52,091 nucleotides of DNA from assembly GCF_000429705.1 (NCBI RefSeq), contig NZ_AUCJ01000013.1:964-53054 (forward strand), in the 5' to 3' direction. Positions 41,453-49,901 of the stretch are shown here, piece after piece. Numbering within the stretch: position 1 is the stretch's first letter; the number at the start of each line of letters is the position of its first letter. The DNA comes from Alteribacter aurantiacus DSM 18675. GTDB taxonomy: Bacteria; Bacillota; Bacilli; Bacillales; Salisediminibacteriaceae. The notes below the pieces were generated by a model that was not told the origin of the DNA, ran no database searches, and saw nothing but the letters and a program-made list of their open reading frames with translations. The position numbers were made by a program, and so were the translations under genes.

Positions 41453-43702
41453 TTACGTTGTGACAGGCGAGACCGTTTTAAACTTCTTTAACCTTAACGT
41501 ATTTAATACGACTGAAACGGAACTGAAAGCCATGGCAGCTCCTGCGAGCATTGGGTTGAGTAACAGTCCGAAGAACGGATATAATAGGCCAGCTGCTACC
41601 GGAATCAATATAATGTTATAACCGAACGCCCAGCCAAGGTTCTGCCAAATCATCCGCATGGTTGATTTTGATAAACGCAAAGCAGTCACAATGCTTATCA
41701 CGTCTCCGCGCATGAGCGTAATGTTGGCCGTCTCCATGGCCACGTCCGTTCCGGTCCCGATCGCAATACTGATGTTCGCTTGAGCTAGGGCCGGCGCGTC
41801 ATTGATTCCGTCACCAACCATCGCTACTTGCTTACCTTCTTCTTGCAATGTCTTCACGTAAGCCGCCTTATCTCCTGGCAAGACCTCTGCTTCAAACCGA
41901 GCAATGCCAACTTCTTTGGCAATCGCCGCAGCTGTACGCTGATTATCTCCTGTCAGCATGACGACTTCGATCCCCATCCCTTGTAATTGACGAACCGCCT
42001 CTTTGGCATCGTCCTTTAACGGGTCCGCAACAGCAATGATGCCAGCAAACGTCCCTTCTGAAGCGATAAACATTGGCGTCTTTCCTTGCTCTGCAAGTGA
42101 GTGTGCCTGATCCAAAAAACTCCGAACCTCTATACCTTCTCGTTCCATCAAACGCTCATTCCCAACCACGACACGCTTTCCTTCCAATTGCGCTTCAAGA
42201 CCAAATCCTGTGATCGATTGAAACGATTCTGGCTCGGTTAAAGAAAGTTGCTGCTCTTTAGCCTGACGAACAATCGCCTCTCCAAGAGGATGCTCTGACG
42301 CCGTTTCCACAGAGGCGACCGTCGTTAGAAGACGCTCCTCTGTCCATCCAGACGCAGTTAAAACGTCTGTGACAGCAGGTCGACCTTTCGTAATCGTCCC
42401 CGTTTTATCGAGAATGACCGTGTCCACTTTATGAGCCTGCTCAAGACTTGACGCATCTTTGATCAATACGCCGTTCTCTGCTCCTTTTTCCGTACCGACC
42501 ATAATCGCAGTCGGTGTTGCAAGCCCAAGTGCACACGGACAAGCAATGATCAAAATGGCAATGAACGTCGTTAAGGCAAAGATAAAGGACGGATCTGGTC
42601 CAAAGATAAGCCACACAAGAAAGCTAAGAGATGCTAACGCGACTACTGTAGGAACAAAATAAGCGGATATCACGTCGACCATGCGCTGGATTGGCGCCTT
42701 TGATCCTTGTGCGTCGTTTACCATTCGAATAATCCCTGCAAGCGTCGTGTCTTTCCCTACTTTTGATGCTTCCATCGTAAATGAGCCCGTTTTATTGATC
42801 GTTGCCCCAATCACCGAATCAGCCTCTTTTTTCATAACAGGAACCGATTCGCCTGTAAGCATGGATTCATCAACGGAGGAAGACCCCTTGATTACCGTAC
42901 CATCTACGGGTATCCGCTCTCCAGGACGTACCACAATATGATCACCGACACGGACGTCTTCCACTGGAAGGTCCAGCTCTTTTCCGTCTCTCACAACGCG
43001 AGCCGTTTTTGCCTGCAAATTCATGAGCTTTTTGATTGCCGTAGACGTTTGCCCTTTTGCTTTCGCTTCAAAATAGCGCCCAAGTAAGATCAGCGTTGTA
43101 ATGACTGTCGTCACATCGTAATAGAGCTGATACGGAAATCCCGCACTTGTAAGGGGTCCCGGAAAAAGGGTCATGGCAGCGGAATACGCCCACGCCGATG
43201 TGGTTCCCATCGCTACAAGTACATTCATATCAGCGGACTTGCTTTTGAGTACCTTATAACTGTTCTTGTAAAATCGCCAGCCCGGCACGAGCTGAACATA
43301 CGTCGTTAGAACGAGAAGGAAAAAAGGATTGGACAACCATCCAGGTACCCACGTCCCCCACGTATGCATCATGTGAGGAATACTTCCAATTAAAACGATG
43401 ATCGTAACAACAGCTGCGATTGAAAAGTCTCGTAATAATTTCTTCGACTCCACCTCTTGTTTTTTGGACAAGTCTTCCTCTTTTTCGTCGGTTATCGGTT
43501 TCGCACCAAAGCCGATTTTCTCAACTGATGCAATAATATCATTGACCTGTTGGTCAGTGATGTCACCTGTGACTTGCGCTTGGTGAGTCGCTAAATTGAC
43601 GTTAACGGACTCCACCCCATCGACTTTGGAGATTTTCTTCTCCACGCGATTCACACACGAGGCACAGTGCATCCCTTCTATTCCAAAGCGTACTTTTGCC
43701 AT
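41453..43702 (-). CDS. copA: Copper-exporting P1B-type ATPase CopA
   Basis: 749 aa with a single N-terminal HMA domain (GMHCASCVNRVE), eight membrane helices, the Cu+ site CPC in IIACPCALGLATPTA, DKTGTITKG, SEHPLGEA and GDGINDAPALAQA. It lies in the P1B-1 (Cu+/Ag+) class. B. subtilis CopA has two HMA domains (802 aa), so this is a shorter form. copZ and csoR, the usual neighbours, are absent. The promoter holds a CsoR-type dyad in its spacer. Confidence 0.95.
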   Translation of the reverse strand: MAKVRFGIEGMHCASCVNRVEKKISKVDGVESVNVNLATHQAQVTGDITDQQVNDIIASVEKIGFGAKPITDEKEEDLSKKQEVESKKLLRDFSIAAVVTIIVLIGSIPHMMHTWGTWVPGWLSNPFFLLVLTTYVQLVPGWRFYKNSYKVLKSKSADMNVLVAMGTTSAWAYSAAMTLFPGPLTSAGFPYQLYYDVTTVITTLILLGRYFEAKAKGQTSTAIKKLMNLQAKTARVVRDGKELDLPVEDVRVGDHIVVRPGERIPVDGTVIKGSSSVDESMLTGESVPVMKKEADSVIGATINKTGSFTMEASKVGKDTTLAGIIRMVNDAQGSKAPIQRMVDVISAYFVPTVVALASLSFLVWLIFGPDPSFIFALTTFIAILIIACPCALGLATPTAIMVGTEKGAENGVLIKDASSLEQAHKVDTVILDKTGTITKGRPAVTDVLTASGWTEERLLTTVASVETASEHPLGEAIVRQAKEQQLSLTEPESFQSITGFGLEAQLEGKRVVVGNERLMEREGIEVRSFLDQAHSLAEQGKTPMFIASEGTFAGIIAVADPLKDDAKEAVRQLQGMGIEVVMLTGDNQRTAAAIAKEVGIARFEAEVLPGDKAAYVKTLQEEGKQVAMVGDGINDAPALAQANISIAIGTGTDVAMETANITLMRGDVISIVTALRLSKSTMRMIWQNLGWAFGYNIILIPVAAGLLYPFFGLLLNPMLAGAAMAFSSVSVVLNTLRLKKFKTVSPVTT

Positions 43703-43749
43703 ATGAAAGTACCTCCTGTAAAAAATTTGATTGATGACTCTCTACGCCC

Positions 43750-43778
43750 AATATACCTCATGGGGGTATTTAATTCAA
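43750..43778 (-). promoter_or_regulatory. copA promoter with CsoR-type operator in the spacer
   Basis: Minus strand TTGAAT (43773-43778), 17-nt spacer, TATATT (43750-43755). Between them lies ATACCCCCATGAGGTAT (43753-43769), a dyad of the TACCCC...GGGTA type bound by CsoR. Copper-dependent derepression is the expected control. Confidence 0.82.
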
Positions 43779-43797
43779 GAGAAGAAACTCCAGTTTC

Positions 43798-43811
43798 GGG
43801 GTCTGACCCTG
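43798..43811. repeat. Dispersed GGGGTCTGACCC motif
   Basis: CGGGGTCTGACCCTGTGTTCA, a further member of the family at 2355, 37660, 40297 and 41048, upstream of copA. Confidence 0.6.
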
Positions 43812-43931
43812 TGTTCATTCATTCACAAATTCACAGGTGGCAAAAAAAGGACAGGGAAACGCCTAACGGGTTCCGTTCCCTATCACAAAACGTCAATTTG
43901 CAAAGGGAAATGCAAAAGGTATGAGAATTCA

Positions 43932-44120
43932 TAGGCGGAGAATTTCCGCCTAATGTAGGTAAAGGAGGTTAAGAAGCCGAAGATAAGCGGAGATATTCCG
44001 GTTAACAGCTCTAAACAAGACAAAATCTAAAGATTCGGATAATATAAGCGGAAAAACTCCCCTTATTATTAAGGAAATATGGGTATTTCTAAATTTAGCC
44101 GGAATTTCTCCCTTTATTTT
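43932..44120. repeat. Cluster of degenerate AAGCGGAGA..TTCC repeats
   Basis: GCGGAG/GCGGAA/GCCGGAA cores at 43935, 43987, 44048 and 44098, each followed about 6-9 nt later by TTCC or CTCC and then TTAT/TAAT. The first copy forms the hairpin GGCGGA-GAATT-TCCGCC (43934-43950). Together with the copA promoter and a terminator this accounts for most of the gap 43703-44375. Confidence 0.65.
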
Positions 44121-44297
44121 TTAAACCCAGTGAAATGATCATCCATTTATAACAGTGCTTACCCGATATTTTCTGTATATCAATTTGTAAGTGTCTTTTG
44201 CTGCGGTACACTGGCTATTGTATCCCCGCATTTTACTAGACAAATGGCAATACAAATCCCCCCAAAAAAATGATCCAAATCCCATTATATCAACAAA

Positions 44298-44335
44298 AAT
44301 GACCTTCAAATTTCCATACAATTTGAAGGTCATTT
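44298..44335 (-). terminator. Terminator of the BNR-type lipoprotein gene
   Basis: AAATGACCTTCAAATT-7 nt-AATTTGAAGGTCATTT, a perfect 15-16-bp stem followed by TTG on the minus strand, 40 nt after the stop. Confidence 0.85.
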
Positions 44336-44375
44336 AACGGTACCCGTTAGGAAACGCTCCCGTCCTTTTTGTAGC

Positions 44376-45395
44376 CTATTCTTCTGAAACCACGTTGCCT
44401 TCATCAAGAATATGTGTCCAATTGTCTCCCCCATCATGAGTGATAAAGCCATTCCCAAAGAAGGTTGTGTAGACAATCTCTTCTGTATCCTCAGGATTCA
44501 CAGCAACGTATTGAATAAAATCTTGTTCGTGGAGATCAGGCACATCCAATACAACCGTTTCTTCCCCATCGAACCTTATTAGCTGTATTTCACCGGCCCA
44601 AATCCCTGCATAAAAGTCCTCTTCAACATACGCTCCTGCAAGAACAGGCGTCTTCAGCTCCGTTTCTTCAAAGGTTTGACCGTAGTCCTCTGATACAAAC
44701 AGCCCTTCCGTTGTTCCCACAGACACTCTGCTTTCTTCCGTCGGATGTACAGCGATCACGAAGTTCGGATACCCTCCTGCATCATAAGACGCTTCCGGCA
44801 ATCCGTCCCCCTCACTTTTTTCCCACGATTCTGCATCGTCCAACGTATAGTAAAGTCCTGTTTCCTCAAGCCTATCGGTTTCCTTCGGGTTATAAACATA
44901 GATGGCATTTGAAAAATAACCGGTTCCCTTTACATGAAAGTCCGTTTCCCCCAAAAGGTCTAAAACTTCAAGGGTTTGCCCACCATCTTCACTTTTCACC
45001 AGGCCAATCGGATCCACTTCAAAAGACGATGCCTCACCGGGATGACCGCTCGTGTAGAAACCATCTTCTACAGGGCTAAAGCCCATGTAGTCATTGCGTT
45101 CTTCTCCCGTTTCATACCATGTGCCATCCTCAAAAAGGGCTAAACCGTGATGAGTGGCAACGTACACAATTCCTTCATTTCCTGCATAGCCCAAACCGTG
45201 TATGTGGGTGACTTCCAACTCGCTATTCTCCACATAAAAGTCGTCATTGGCTAAATCTATCACTTGTTCCGCTTCTTCGTTTTGTTCTTCCGCTTCTTCT
45301 GGCTCTGCTGCAGGTGCTTCTGGCTCTTCTTCTGTTTGACAGGCAGCGAGTACAAAAACACCAGCAAGCGCGCTTAACCATACTGCTTTTTTCAC
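44376..45395 (-). CDS. BNR/sialidase-type beta-propeller lipoprotein (F510_1955-like)
   Basis: 339 aa from a GTG start at 45395 with AGGGGG upstream. The signal peptide ends in LAAC (Cys19), followed by a Glu/Ala/Pro-rich linker (~20-45). The body carries repeated BNR-like Asp-box motifs (KSEDGGQTLEV, YTLDDAESWEK, VSEDYGQTFEE, ITHDGGDNWTH), as in secreted beta-propellers; Bacillus relatives are annotated as F510_1955 family glycosylhydrolases, without proven activity. A CsoR-type dyad overlaps the ribosome binding site and the gene lies next to copA, so a copper-linked surface role is a fair inference. Confidence 0.82.
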   Translation of the reverse strand: MKKAVWLSALAGVFVLAACQTEEEPEAPAAEPEEAEEQNEEAEQVIDLANDDFYVENSELEVTHIHGLGYAGNEGIVYVATHHGLALFEDGTWYETGEERNDYMGFSPVEDGFYTSGHPGEASSFEVDPIGLVKSEDGGQTLEVLDLLGETDFHVKGTGYFSNAIYVYNPKETDRLEETGLYYTLDDAESWEKSEGDGLPEASYDAGGYPNFVIAVHPTEESRVSVGTTEGLFVSEDYGQTFEETELKTPVLAGAYVEEDFYAGIWAGEIQLIRFDGEETVVLDVPDLHEQDFIQYVAVNPEDTEEIVYTTFFGNGFITHDGGDNWTHILDEGNVVSEE

Positions 45396-45402
45396 TTCAT
45401 TT

Positions 45403-45418
45403 TACCCCCTATAGGTAT
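45403..45418 (-). promoter_or_regulatory. CsoR-type operator upstream of the BNR lipoprotein
   Basis: TACCCCCTATAGGTAT on the plus strand (TACC-CCCTATA-GGTA), matching the copA operator at the TACCCCC and AGGTAT halves with identical spacing. It covers the GGGGG ribosome binding site and lies just before the GTG. Confidence 0.68.
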
Positions 45419-45486
45419 GTCCAATGCCTCTAGTGTATGCCCGTCAATTTAAATAATCAAGTCGGTTCACAACTTTGCTACATATG

Positions 45487-45528
45487 AAGGCACTGTAAAA
45501 ATTAAAGACCGAATTTTTACAGTGCCTT
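45487..45528 (-). terminator. Terminator of argS (GGCACTGTAAAA family)
   Basis: AAGGCACTGTAAAAATT-8 nt-AATTTTTACAGTGCCTT, a perfect 17-bp stem directly after the argS stop. Confidence 0.88.
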
Positions 45529-45530
45529 AT

Positions 45531-47210
45531 CTACATTCGACGAGGGGCTTTCATCCCAAGGAGACGCATTCCTTCTTGCAAGACCGTTCCTACCGCTTTG
45601 GTTAACGCAAGGCGATCACCCATCTCTTGGCCCTCCTCCAAAATCTTAACCTTACCGTAGTACTTATTATAAGAAGAAGCCAAACTCACCAGATACTTCG
45701 CAATCACGGAAGGCTCATAGTCACGCCACGCTCGCTCCACCGCCCTCGGAAAGTAGTGCAACTCTTTAATAACCTCCCAAGACCCATCGTCCATAAGCCC
45801 TGTATTTACCTTCGCCTCTCCACTCCCTTTTTCAAGGATACTTTGCGTTCTCACATACGTATACTGCACATACGGCCCAGTCTCTCCCTCAAAGGTAAGC
45901 ATGTGGTCCAGGTTAAATTCAACCGAATTCATTCGCTCATTTTTCAAATCATGAAACACAACTGCACCTACACCTACAGCTTCCGCCACTTCCTCTTTGT
46001 TCATCAAACCAGGATTTTTAACCATCATGTTTTCTTTCGCACGCTCGATTGCGTCCCGAAGAACTTCCTCCAGCAATACGATCTTCCCTTTCCGAGTACT
46101 CATCTTTTTCCCGTCTTTTAAAATCAACCCAAAGGGAACGTGAACCATGTCTTGTTCCCAGTCGTGTCCCATCTTCCTAAGAACTGTCTTGATTTGGTTA
46201 AAATGAAGCTGCTGTTCTGCCCCCACGACGTATACGCTTTTTGAAAAATCAAAGCGTGTCTTCCTATACATAGCCGCCGCCAGGTCTCGGGTCGCATAAA
46301 GCGTGGTACCATCCGTTTTTCTAATCAAGCACGGGGGACTATCTGCCCCTAAGTCCACCACATGAGCCCCCTCAGACTCTGTGAGGAGCCCTTTCTCGGT
46401 CAACTCATCTACTACAGAACTCATTTTATCGTTGTAAAAGGATTCTCCTTGAACGTGATCAAACGTGACACCTAACAAACGGTACACACGCTCAAACTCT
46501 TTCAACGATTCATCACGGAACCAAGTCCAAAGCTTCGTCGCTTCCTCATCTCCCAGTTCGAGCTTCTTAAACCACGCTCGCCCCTCATCAATGAACGACG
46601 GATCATGTTCAGCTTTTTCGTGAAAAGAAATGTAGTACTTCATAAGCGTAGGGATCGGTGATTCTTTGACCTCTTCTTCTGATCCCCATCTTGTATACGC
46701 ACACATCAGTTTGCCAAATTGCGTACCCCAATCTCCTAAGTGATTAATTCGAATGGAGGTGTATCCGCTTTTTTCAGCGATGTTTGCCAGTGCTTGACCA
46801 ATAATCGTAGAGCGAAGGTGCCCCATGGAAAAGGGCTTTGCAATGTTAGGAGAGGAAAAATCAAATACCGCATTCTCTTTCTTCCCAAGATTATTCGAGC
46901 CATAACCTTCTTCCTCGGTTAAAATACGATTCAATACATTCGTACTAAAGATCGTTCGCTTGAAAAAGACATTCACATATGGACCTGCCGCTTCTACTCG
47001 ATCTATGTGCTGCGACTTTACTTGTTGAGCTAACTCCTGAGCGATTTCAACCGGAGATTTCTTCATTTTTTTCGCCAATTGAAAACAAGGAAAAGCCAAG
47101 TCTCCGTGAGACTCATGCTTTGGTTGCTCAATTGATGATCTGATTTCTTTTTTCGTCAACACTCCTTCTAAATGAGGAGAAAGTGCCTCTGTATAAACGT
47201 TGTAGTCCAT
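45531..47210 (-). CDS. argS: Arginyl-tRNA synthetase
   Basis: 559 aa class I synthetase. The HIGH-equivalent is FSMGHLRST in SPNIAKPFSMGHLRS (~130) and the KMSKS-equivalent is KMSTRKG (~370). The C-terminal DALR anticodon-binding domain (YNKYYGKVKIL, ALTKAVGTVLQEGMRLLGM) is complete. It charges tRNA-Arg with arginine. The gene has AAGGAGG upstream and is controlled by an arginine-type T-box leader with a CGC specifier. Confidence 0.95.
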   Translation of the reverse strand: MDYNVYTEALSPHLEGVLTKKEIRSSIEQPKHESHGDLAFPCFQLAKKMKKSPVEIAQELAQQVKSQHIDRVEAAGPYVNVFFKRTIFSTNVLNRILTEEEGYGSNNLGKKENAVFDFSSPNIAKPFSMGHLRSTIIGQALANIAEKSGYTSIRINHLGDWGTQFGKLMCAYTRWGSEEEVKESPIPTLMKYYISFHEKAEHDPSFIDEGRAWFKKLELGDEEATKLWTWFRDESLKEFERVYRLLGVTFDHVQGESFYNDKMSSVVDELTEKGLLTESEGAHVVDLGADSPPCLIRKTDGTTLYATRDLAAAMYRKTRFDFSKSVYVVGAEQQLHFNQIKTVLRKMGHDWEQDMVHVPFGLILKDGKKMSTRKGKIVLLEEVLRDAIERAKENMMVKNPGLMNKEEVAEAVGVGAVVFHDLKNERMNSVEFNLDHMLTFEGETGPYVQYTYVRTQSILEKGSGEAKVNTGLMDDGSWEVIKELHYFPRAVERAWRDYEPSVIAKYLVSLASSYNKYYGKVKILEEGQEMGDRLALTKAVGTVLQEGMRLLGMKAPRRM

Positions 47211-47241
47211 TAATGAAAACCTCCTTATTTTTTAAAAAGCT

Positions 47242-47271
47242 ACTGAAAAAATACAAGTACGCTTTTTCAGT
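47242..47271 (-). other. Extra hairpin between the T-box terminator and argS
   Basis: ACTGAAAAA-12 nt-TTTTTCAGT on the minus strand, followed by AGCTTTTTAAAA. It looks like a weak second terminator of the GGCACTGAAAAA family, placed downstream of the T-box switch and 31 nt before the argS start. Confidence 0.6.
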
Positions 47272-47285
47272 GCCTGTAAAAAACT

Positions 47286-47512
47286 AAAAAAGTCCCGCCT
47301 CTATTCGTAAATAGAGACGAGACTTTGCCCGCGGTACCACTCTGATTGTTATAAAACCTCTTGACTTGATAACGGGGTTCTCCCGAATGTAGACATACAT
47401 TTTCTCCGAAGTGCGGTTCACAAGTCTGGTTCCACCGGGCTCTCACCATCCCCGGCTCGCTTTGGGCTTCTTTCTTGCTACTCTCTTCATCACAGAATGT
47501 CTGATATACCAT
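47286..47512 (-). ncRNA. T-box riboswitch (arginine) of argS
   Basis: Read on the minus strand: GATGAAGAGAGTAG (stem I base/AG motif), GATGGTGAGAGC (distal GNUG region), GAAC-CGC-AC specifier loop (specifier CGC at 47413-47415, an arginine codon), the T-box core AGAGTGGTACCGCGGG (47327-47343) and the terminator AAAGTCTCGTCTCTAT/ATAGAGGCGGGACTTTTTT (47286-47326). Uncharged tRNA-Arg should stabilise the antiterminator and allow argS transcription. tRNA-Arg(ACG), read as ICG, is encoded at 654-730. Confidence 0.93.
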
Positions 47513-47519
47513 TTTTTGT

Positions 47520-47548
47520 ATCATACACAACATTCCTGCTAGTAGCAA
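47520..47548 (-). promoter_or_regulatory. Promoter of the argS T-box transcript
   Basis: Minus strand TTGCTA (47543-47548), 17-nt spacer, TATGAT (47520-47525). Transcription would begin just before the T-box leader. Confidence 0.65.
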
Positions 47549-47649
47549 GTTATTTTTAAAAATTAGATTTATCATCTTTTCAAAGGCAACTCATGTGAAT
47601 ACAAGTGCAATCGTGGTAAAATAATGTGGATTATGAAAGGGGCAAGACG

Positions 47650-48546
47650 ATGAGTGAGAAAAGCTTTGGTCAAATGATGACCACTGAAAAAAACAAAATT
47701 GAGCAAGAGGTTACTATAAATCAATCGTATTACATGAAGAAATGGGGACAGTCAAAAGCACCGGAACGTTTTTCCGGTTGGAACTGGTCCGCTTTCTTGT
47801 TATCTCCATTTTGGTTTTCCTATAGACGCATGTTTGGATGGACAAGCGCCTACTTTGCTATTTTACTTCTATATAGCATTGTGGATAGCTTTATTCCTTA
47901 CCTTGGATATATTTTGGGGATAGAATCAACGCTTTTCCAGGTCAGCGGTTATGTGATTGTCGTGGCTACCTTACATGTGGTATCCGGCATTTACGGCAAT
48001 GCTTTTTATGCTAAAAAAATCAAAGGAAATCTACTTGCAAAACATAATCAAAAGCCGGATCGAGCACAGGTTCCGCTGTTCTCACAACCGGGGGCGAGCG
48101 TCATCTCTGCTATTGTCGCGCCTATCGTGATCATAATTTTCGCCATCTATCCGTTTTTGTCTTTAACTGCTTGGGACTACTCTCCATCTCTTCCTAAGGG
48201 TGCGTTTGTTTACCTTGACGAGGAAGGGACACCGGATACCATATGGGAGCTCGACCGGGAGCCAACCTTACCTTTATTTAGCTCAAGCATCATGCTCTAT
48301 TATGAAAATAAAGAGCCCATTGGTCGTGACGGACTTGAGATCGAAATGTATAAAGTAAACGGAGACGATCGAGAACTCATTCTTGAACGATCGGAAACGT
48401 TCTTCCGTTCAAGCACCGTGAACATTCCTCTTCTCGACACCGGTCATCAGGACATTTCTTCCGGTGACTATGAAGTGGACGTTTACGTGGGGGATGAACT
48501 TCAAGATACGGCTGTATTTACGATGGTATCTCCTCATTCTTCATAA
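47650..48546 (+). CDS. DUF2628-type membrane protein
   Basis: 298 aa from the ATG at 47650 (GAAAGGGGC upstream); an earlier in-frame ATG at 47626 precedes that site. The N-terminal YYMKKWGQ...FSGWNWSAFLLSPFWFSYRRMF is typical of DUF2628 proteins, followed by three hydrophobic segments (~70-90, ~105-130 and ~165-185). The C-terminal ~110 residues are a predicted extracellular beta-rich domain. The function is unknown. Monocistronic: an argS promoter diverges on the left and a strong terminator lies on the right. Confidence 0.75.
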   Translation: MSEKSFGQMMTTEKNKIEQEVTINQSYYMKKWGQSKAPERFSGWNWSAFLLSPFWFSYRRMFGWTSAYFAILLLYSIVDSFIPYLGYILGIESTLFQVSGYVIVVATLHVVSGIYGNAFYAKKIKGNLLAKHNQKPDRAQVPLFSQPGASVISAIVAPIVIIIFAIYPFLSLTAWDYSPSLPKGAFVYLDEEGTPDTIWELDREPTLPLFSSSIMLYYENKEPIGRDGLEIEMYKVNGDDRELILERSETFFRSSTVNIPLLDTGHQDISSGDYEVDVYVGDELQDTAVFTMVSPHSS

Positions 48547-48586
48547 AAAATGGTTCCCATCGCATGTTGTCGATGGGAACCATTTT
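48547..48586 (+). terminator. Terminator of the DUF2628 gene
   Basis: AAAATGGTTCCCATCG-8 nt-CGATGGGAACCATTTT, perfect 16-bp stem. Confidence 0.92.
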
Positions 48587-48713
48587 CTATCTCATTAAGT
48601 AAAGGGCGAAAAATATAGTGTAAGTCCATATCCTTTCCGACTGAACAAAGCACAAAATGTCGGGAAGAATAAGGATTTAGCACTTATCATTTGAATGGAA
48701 GGGAGGCAAGTTC

Positions 48714-49559
48714 ATGGATATGTTAAAAGGTATGAACGCCGCACTACAGTATATTGAAGAGAACCTGAGTGACAACATCGATTTAAAAGAAGTGGCTAAG
48801 GTTGCATGTTGTTCTGAATATCACTTTAAGCGTCTTTTCTCGCTTTTGTCAGGAATCACCTTAACCGAATACATTCGAAGAAGACGTTTGACATCAGCAG
48901 CATATGAATTAAAGGATTCAAGTGTAAAGGTGATTGATGTAGCACTTAAATACGGATATCAGTCGCCGGATGCATTTACACGTGCCTTCCAAAACTACCA
49001 TGGTGTAACTCCTTCCACAGCCCGTCATACAGAGCAGAGCGTAAAGGCATATCCAAGAATGACCTTTCAATTAACCATTCAAGGGGGAACGGAAATGAAG
49101 TACCGTATCGTAAAAAAAGAAGCATTTAAGGTGGTAGGTGTAAAATACGAAGTAGAGATGGTTAACGGTCTACTCACACCTGATTACGAACAAATGATGT
49201 CTGCTATAAGTGATGAGAAGATGAAAGAATTACAGTTCAACTCAACAAGAGAGCCCCGTGGTGTCATTCATGTGACAGCCAACTATTCAGAAAACACGGA
49301 AGGAAAGGCAACCTTTGATCAATTTATCGGGGCAGCTACAAATCAAACTCCGTCAGACCACGATTCCACTTTAGAAGTACCTGCCTTGACATGGGGCGTA
49401 TTTGAAGTAGAAGGAAACTGGGAGGAAGTCGAAAACCACTGGCAGCGTATCTATTCTGAATGGTTGCCTTCATCATCTTACGAATTGGCAAACGGACCGG
49501 AAATACTGGCCAGCGAAGATGAAAAAAGTGAAATTTGGATCTCGATAAAGGAAAAGTAA
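48714..49559 (+). CDS. AraC-family regulator with GyrI-like effector-binding domain
   Basis: 281 aa. The N-terminal ~105 residues are an AraC double helix-turn-helix (DLKEVAKVACCSEYHFKRLFS and IDVALKYGYQSPDAFTRAF, first in pieces under 21 residues); the C-terminal ~150 residues are a GyrI-like/Bacterial transcription activator effector-binding (BTAD-like SOUL) domain (MKYRIVKKEAFKVVGVKYEV). This architecture is as in SbmC/Rob-like regulators that bind hydrophobic drugs. The ligand and targets are unknown. It has a GGGAGG ribosome binding site and lies at the edge of the accessory region. Confidence 0.88.
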   Translation: MDMLKGMNAALQYIEENLSDNIDLKEVAKVACCSEYHFKRLFSLLSGITLTEYIRRRRLTSAAYELKDSSVKVIDVALKYGYQSPDAFTRAFQNYHGVTPSTARHTEQSVKAYPRMTFQLTIQGGTEMKYRIVKKEAFKVVGVKYEVEMVNGLLTPDYEQMMSAISDEKMKELQFNSTREPRGVIHVTANYSENTEGKATFDQFIGAATNQTPSDHDSTLEVPALTWGVFEVEGNWEEVENHWQRIYSEWLPSSSYELANGPEILASEDEKSEIWISIKEK

Positions 49560-49667
49560 AAACGTTTGTATGACAAATGTTTATGTCACAGAAGGTTGTC
49601 TACCCTACTACACCGCATAGCCGTGGACTTAAGGATTAAGTGTAGAAAATCAGTTGAAGAAAGGTTT

Positions 49668-49779
49668 AGCCGGAATGTTCTTCGCTTTCCGCGGCGGTGC
49701 CGGCGAGCCTCCTCGGGCAAAGCCCTTGCGGGGTCTCTCCTGGCTCCCACGGCCGCAGGAGTCTGCGAACATTCCGGCT
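49668..49779. repeat. GC-rich dispersed Bacillaceae repeat with 13-bp terminal inverted repeats
   Basis: Bounded by AGCCGGAATGTTC (49668-49680) and its exact complement GAACATTCCGGCT (49767-49779). The interior CGCTTTCCGCGG...GAGCCTCCTCGGGC...GCGGGGTCTC...CCGCAGGAGTC is the arrangement of the long GC-rich intergenic repeats common in Bacillaceae genomes (recognised from memory). It is far richer in GC than its surroundings and can fold into one long cruciform. Confidence 0.8.
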
Positions 49780-49901
49780 ACACCTGATCACATGTCCAAG
49801 TTCATATCATTTGTATAAATAAGAGCTTATCGGTTCAAGTTCCCTTTACAGAGTGATTTGAATGCCACTTGTATGGCCAACTCATTACATTTCTAATGTG
49901 A

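Noticed and set aside
44139..44333. 64-aa minus-strand frame downstream of the BNR lipoprotein
   Set aside because: It spans the terminator hairpin and has no ribosome binding site or family similarity.
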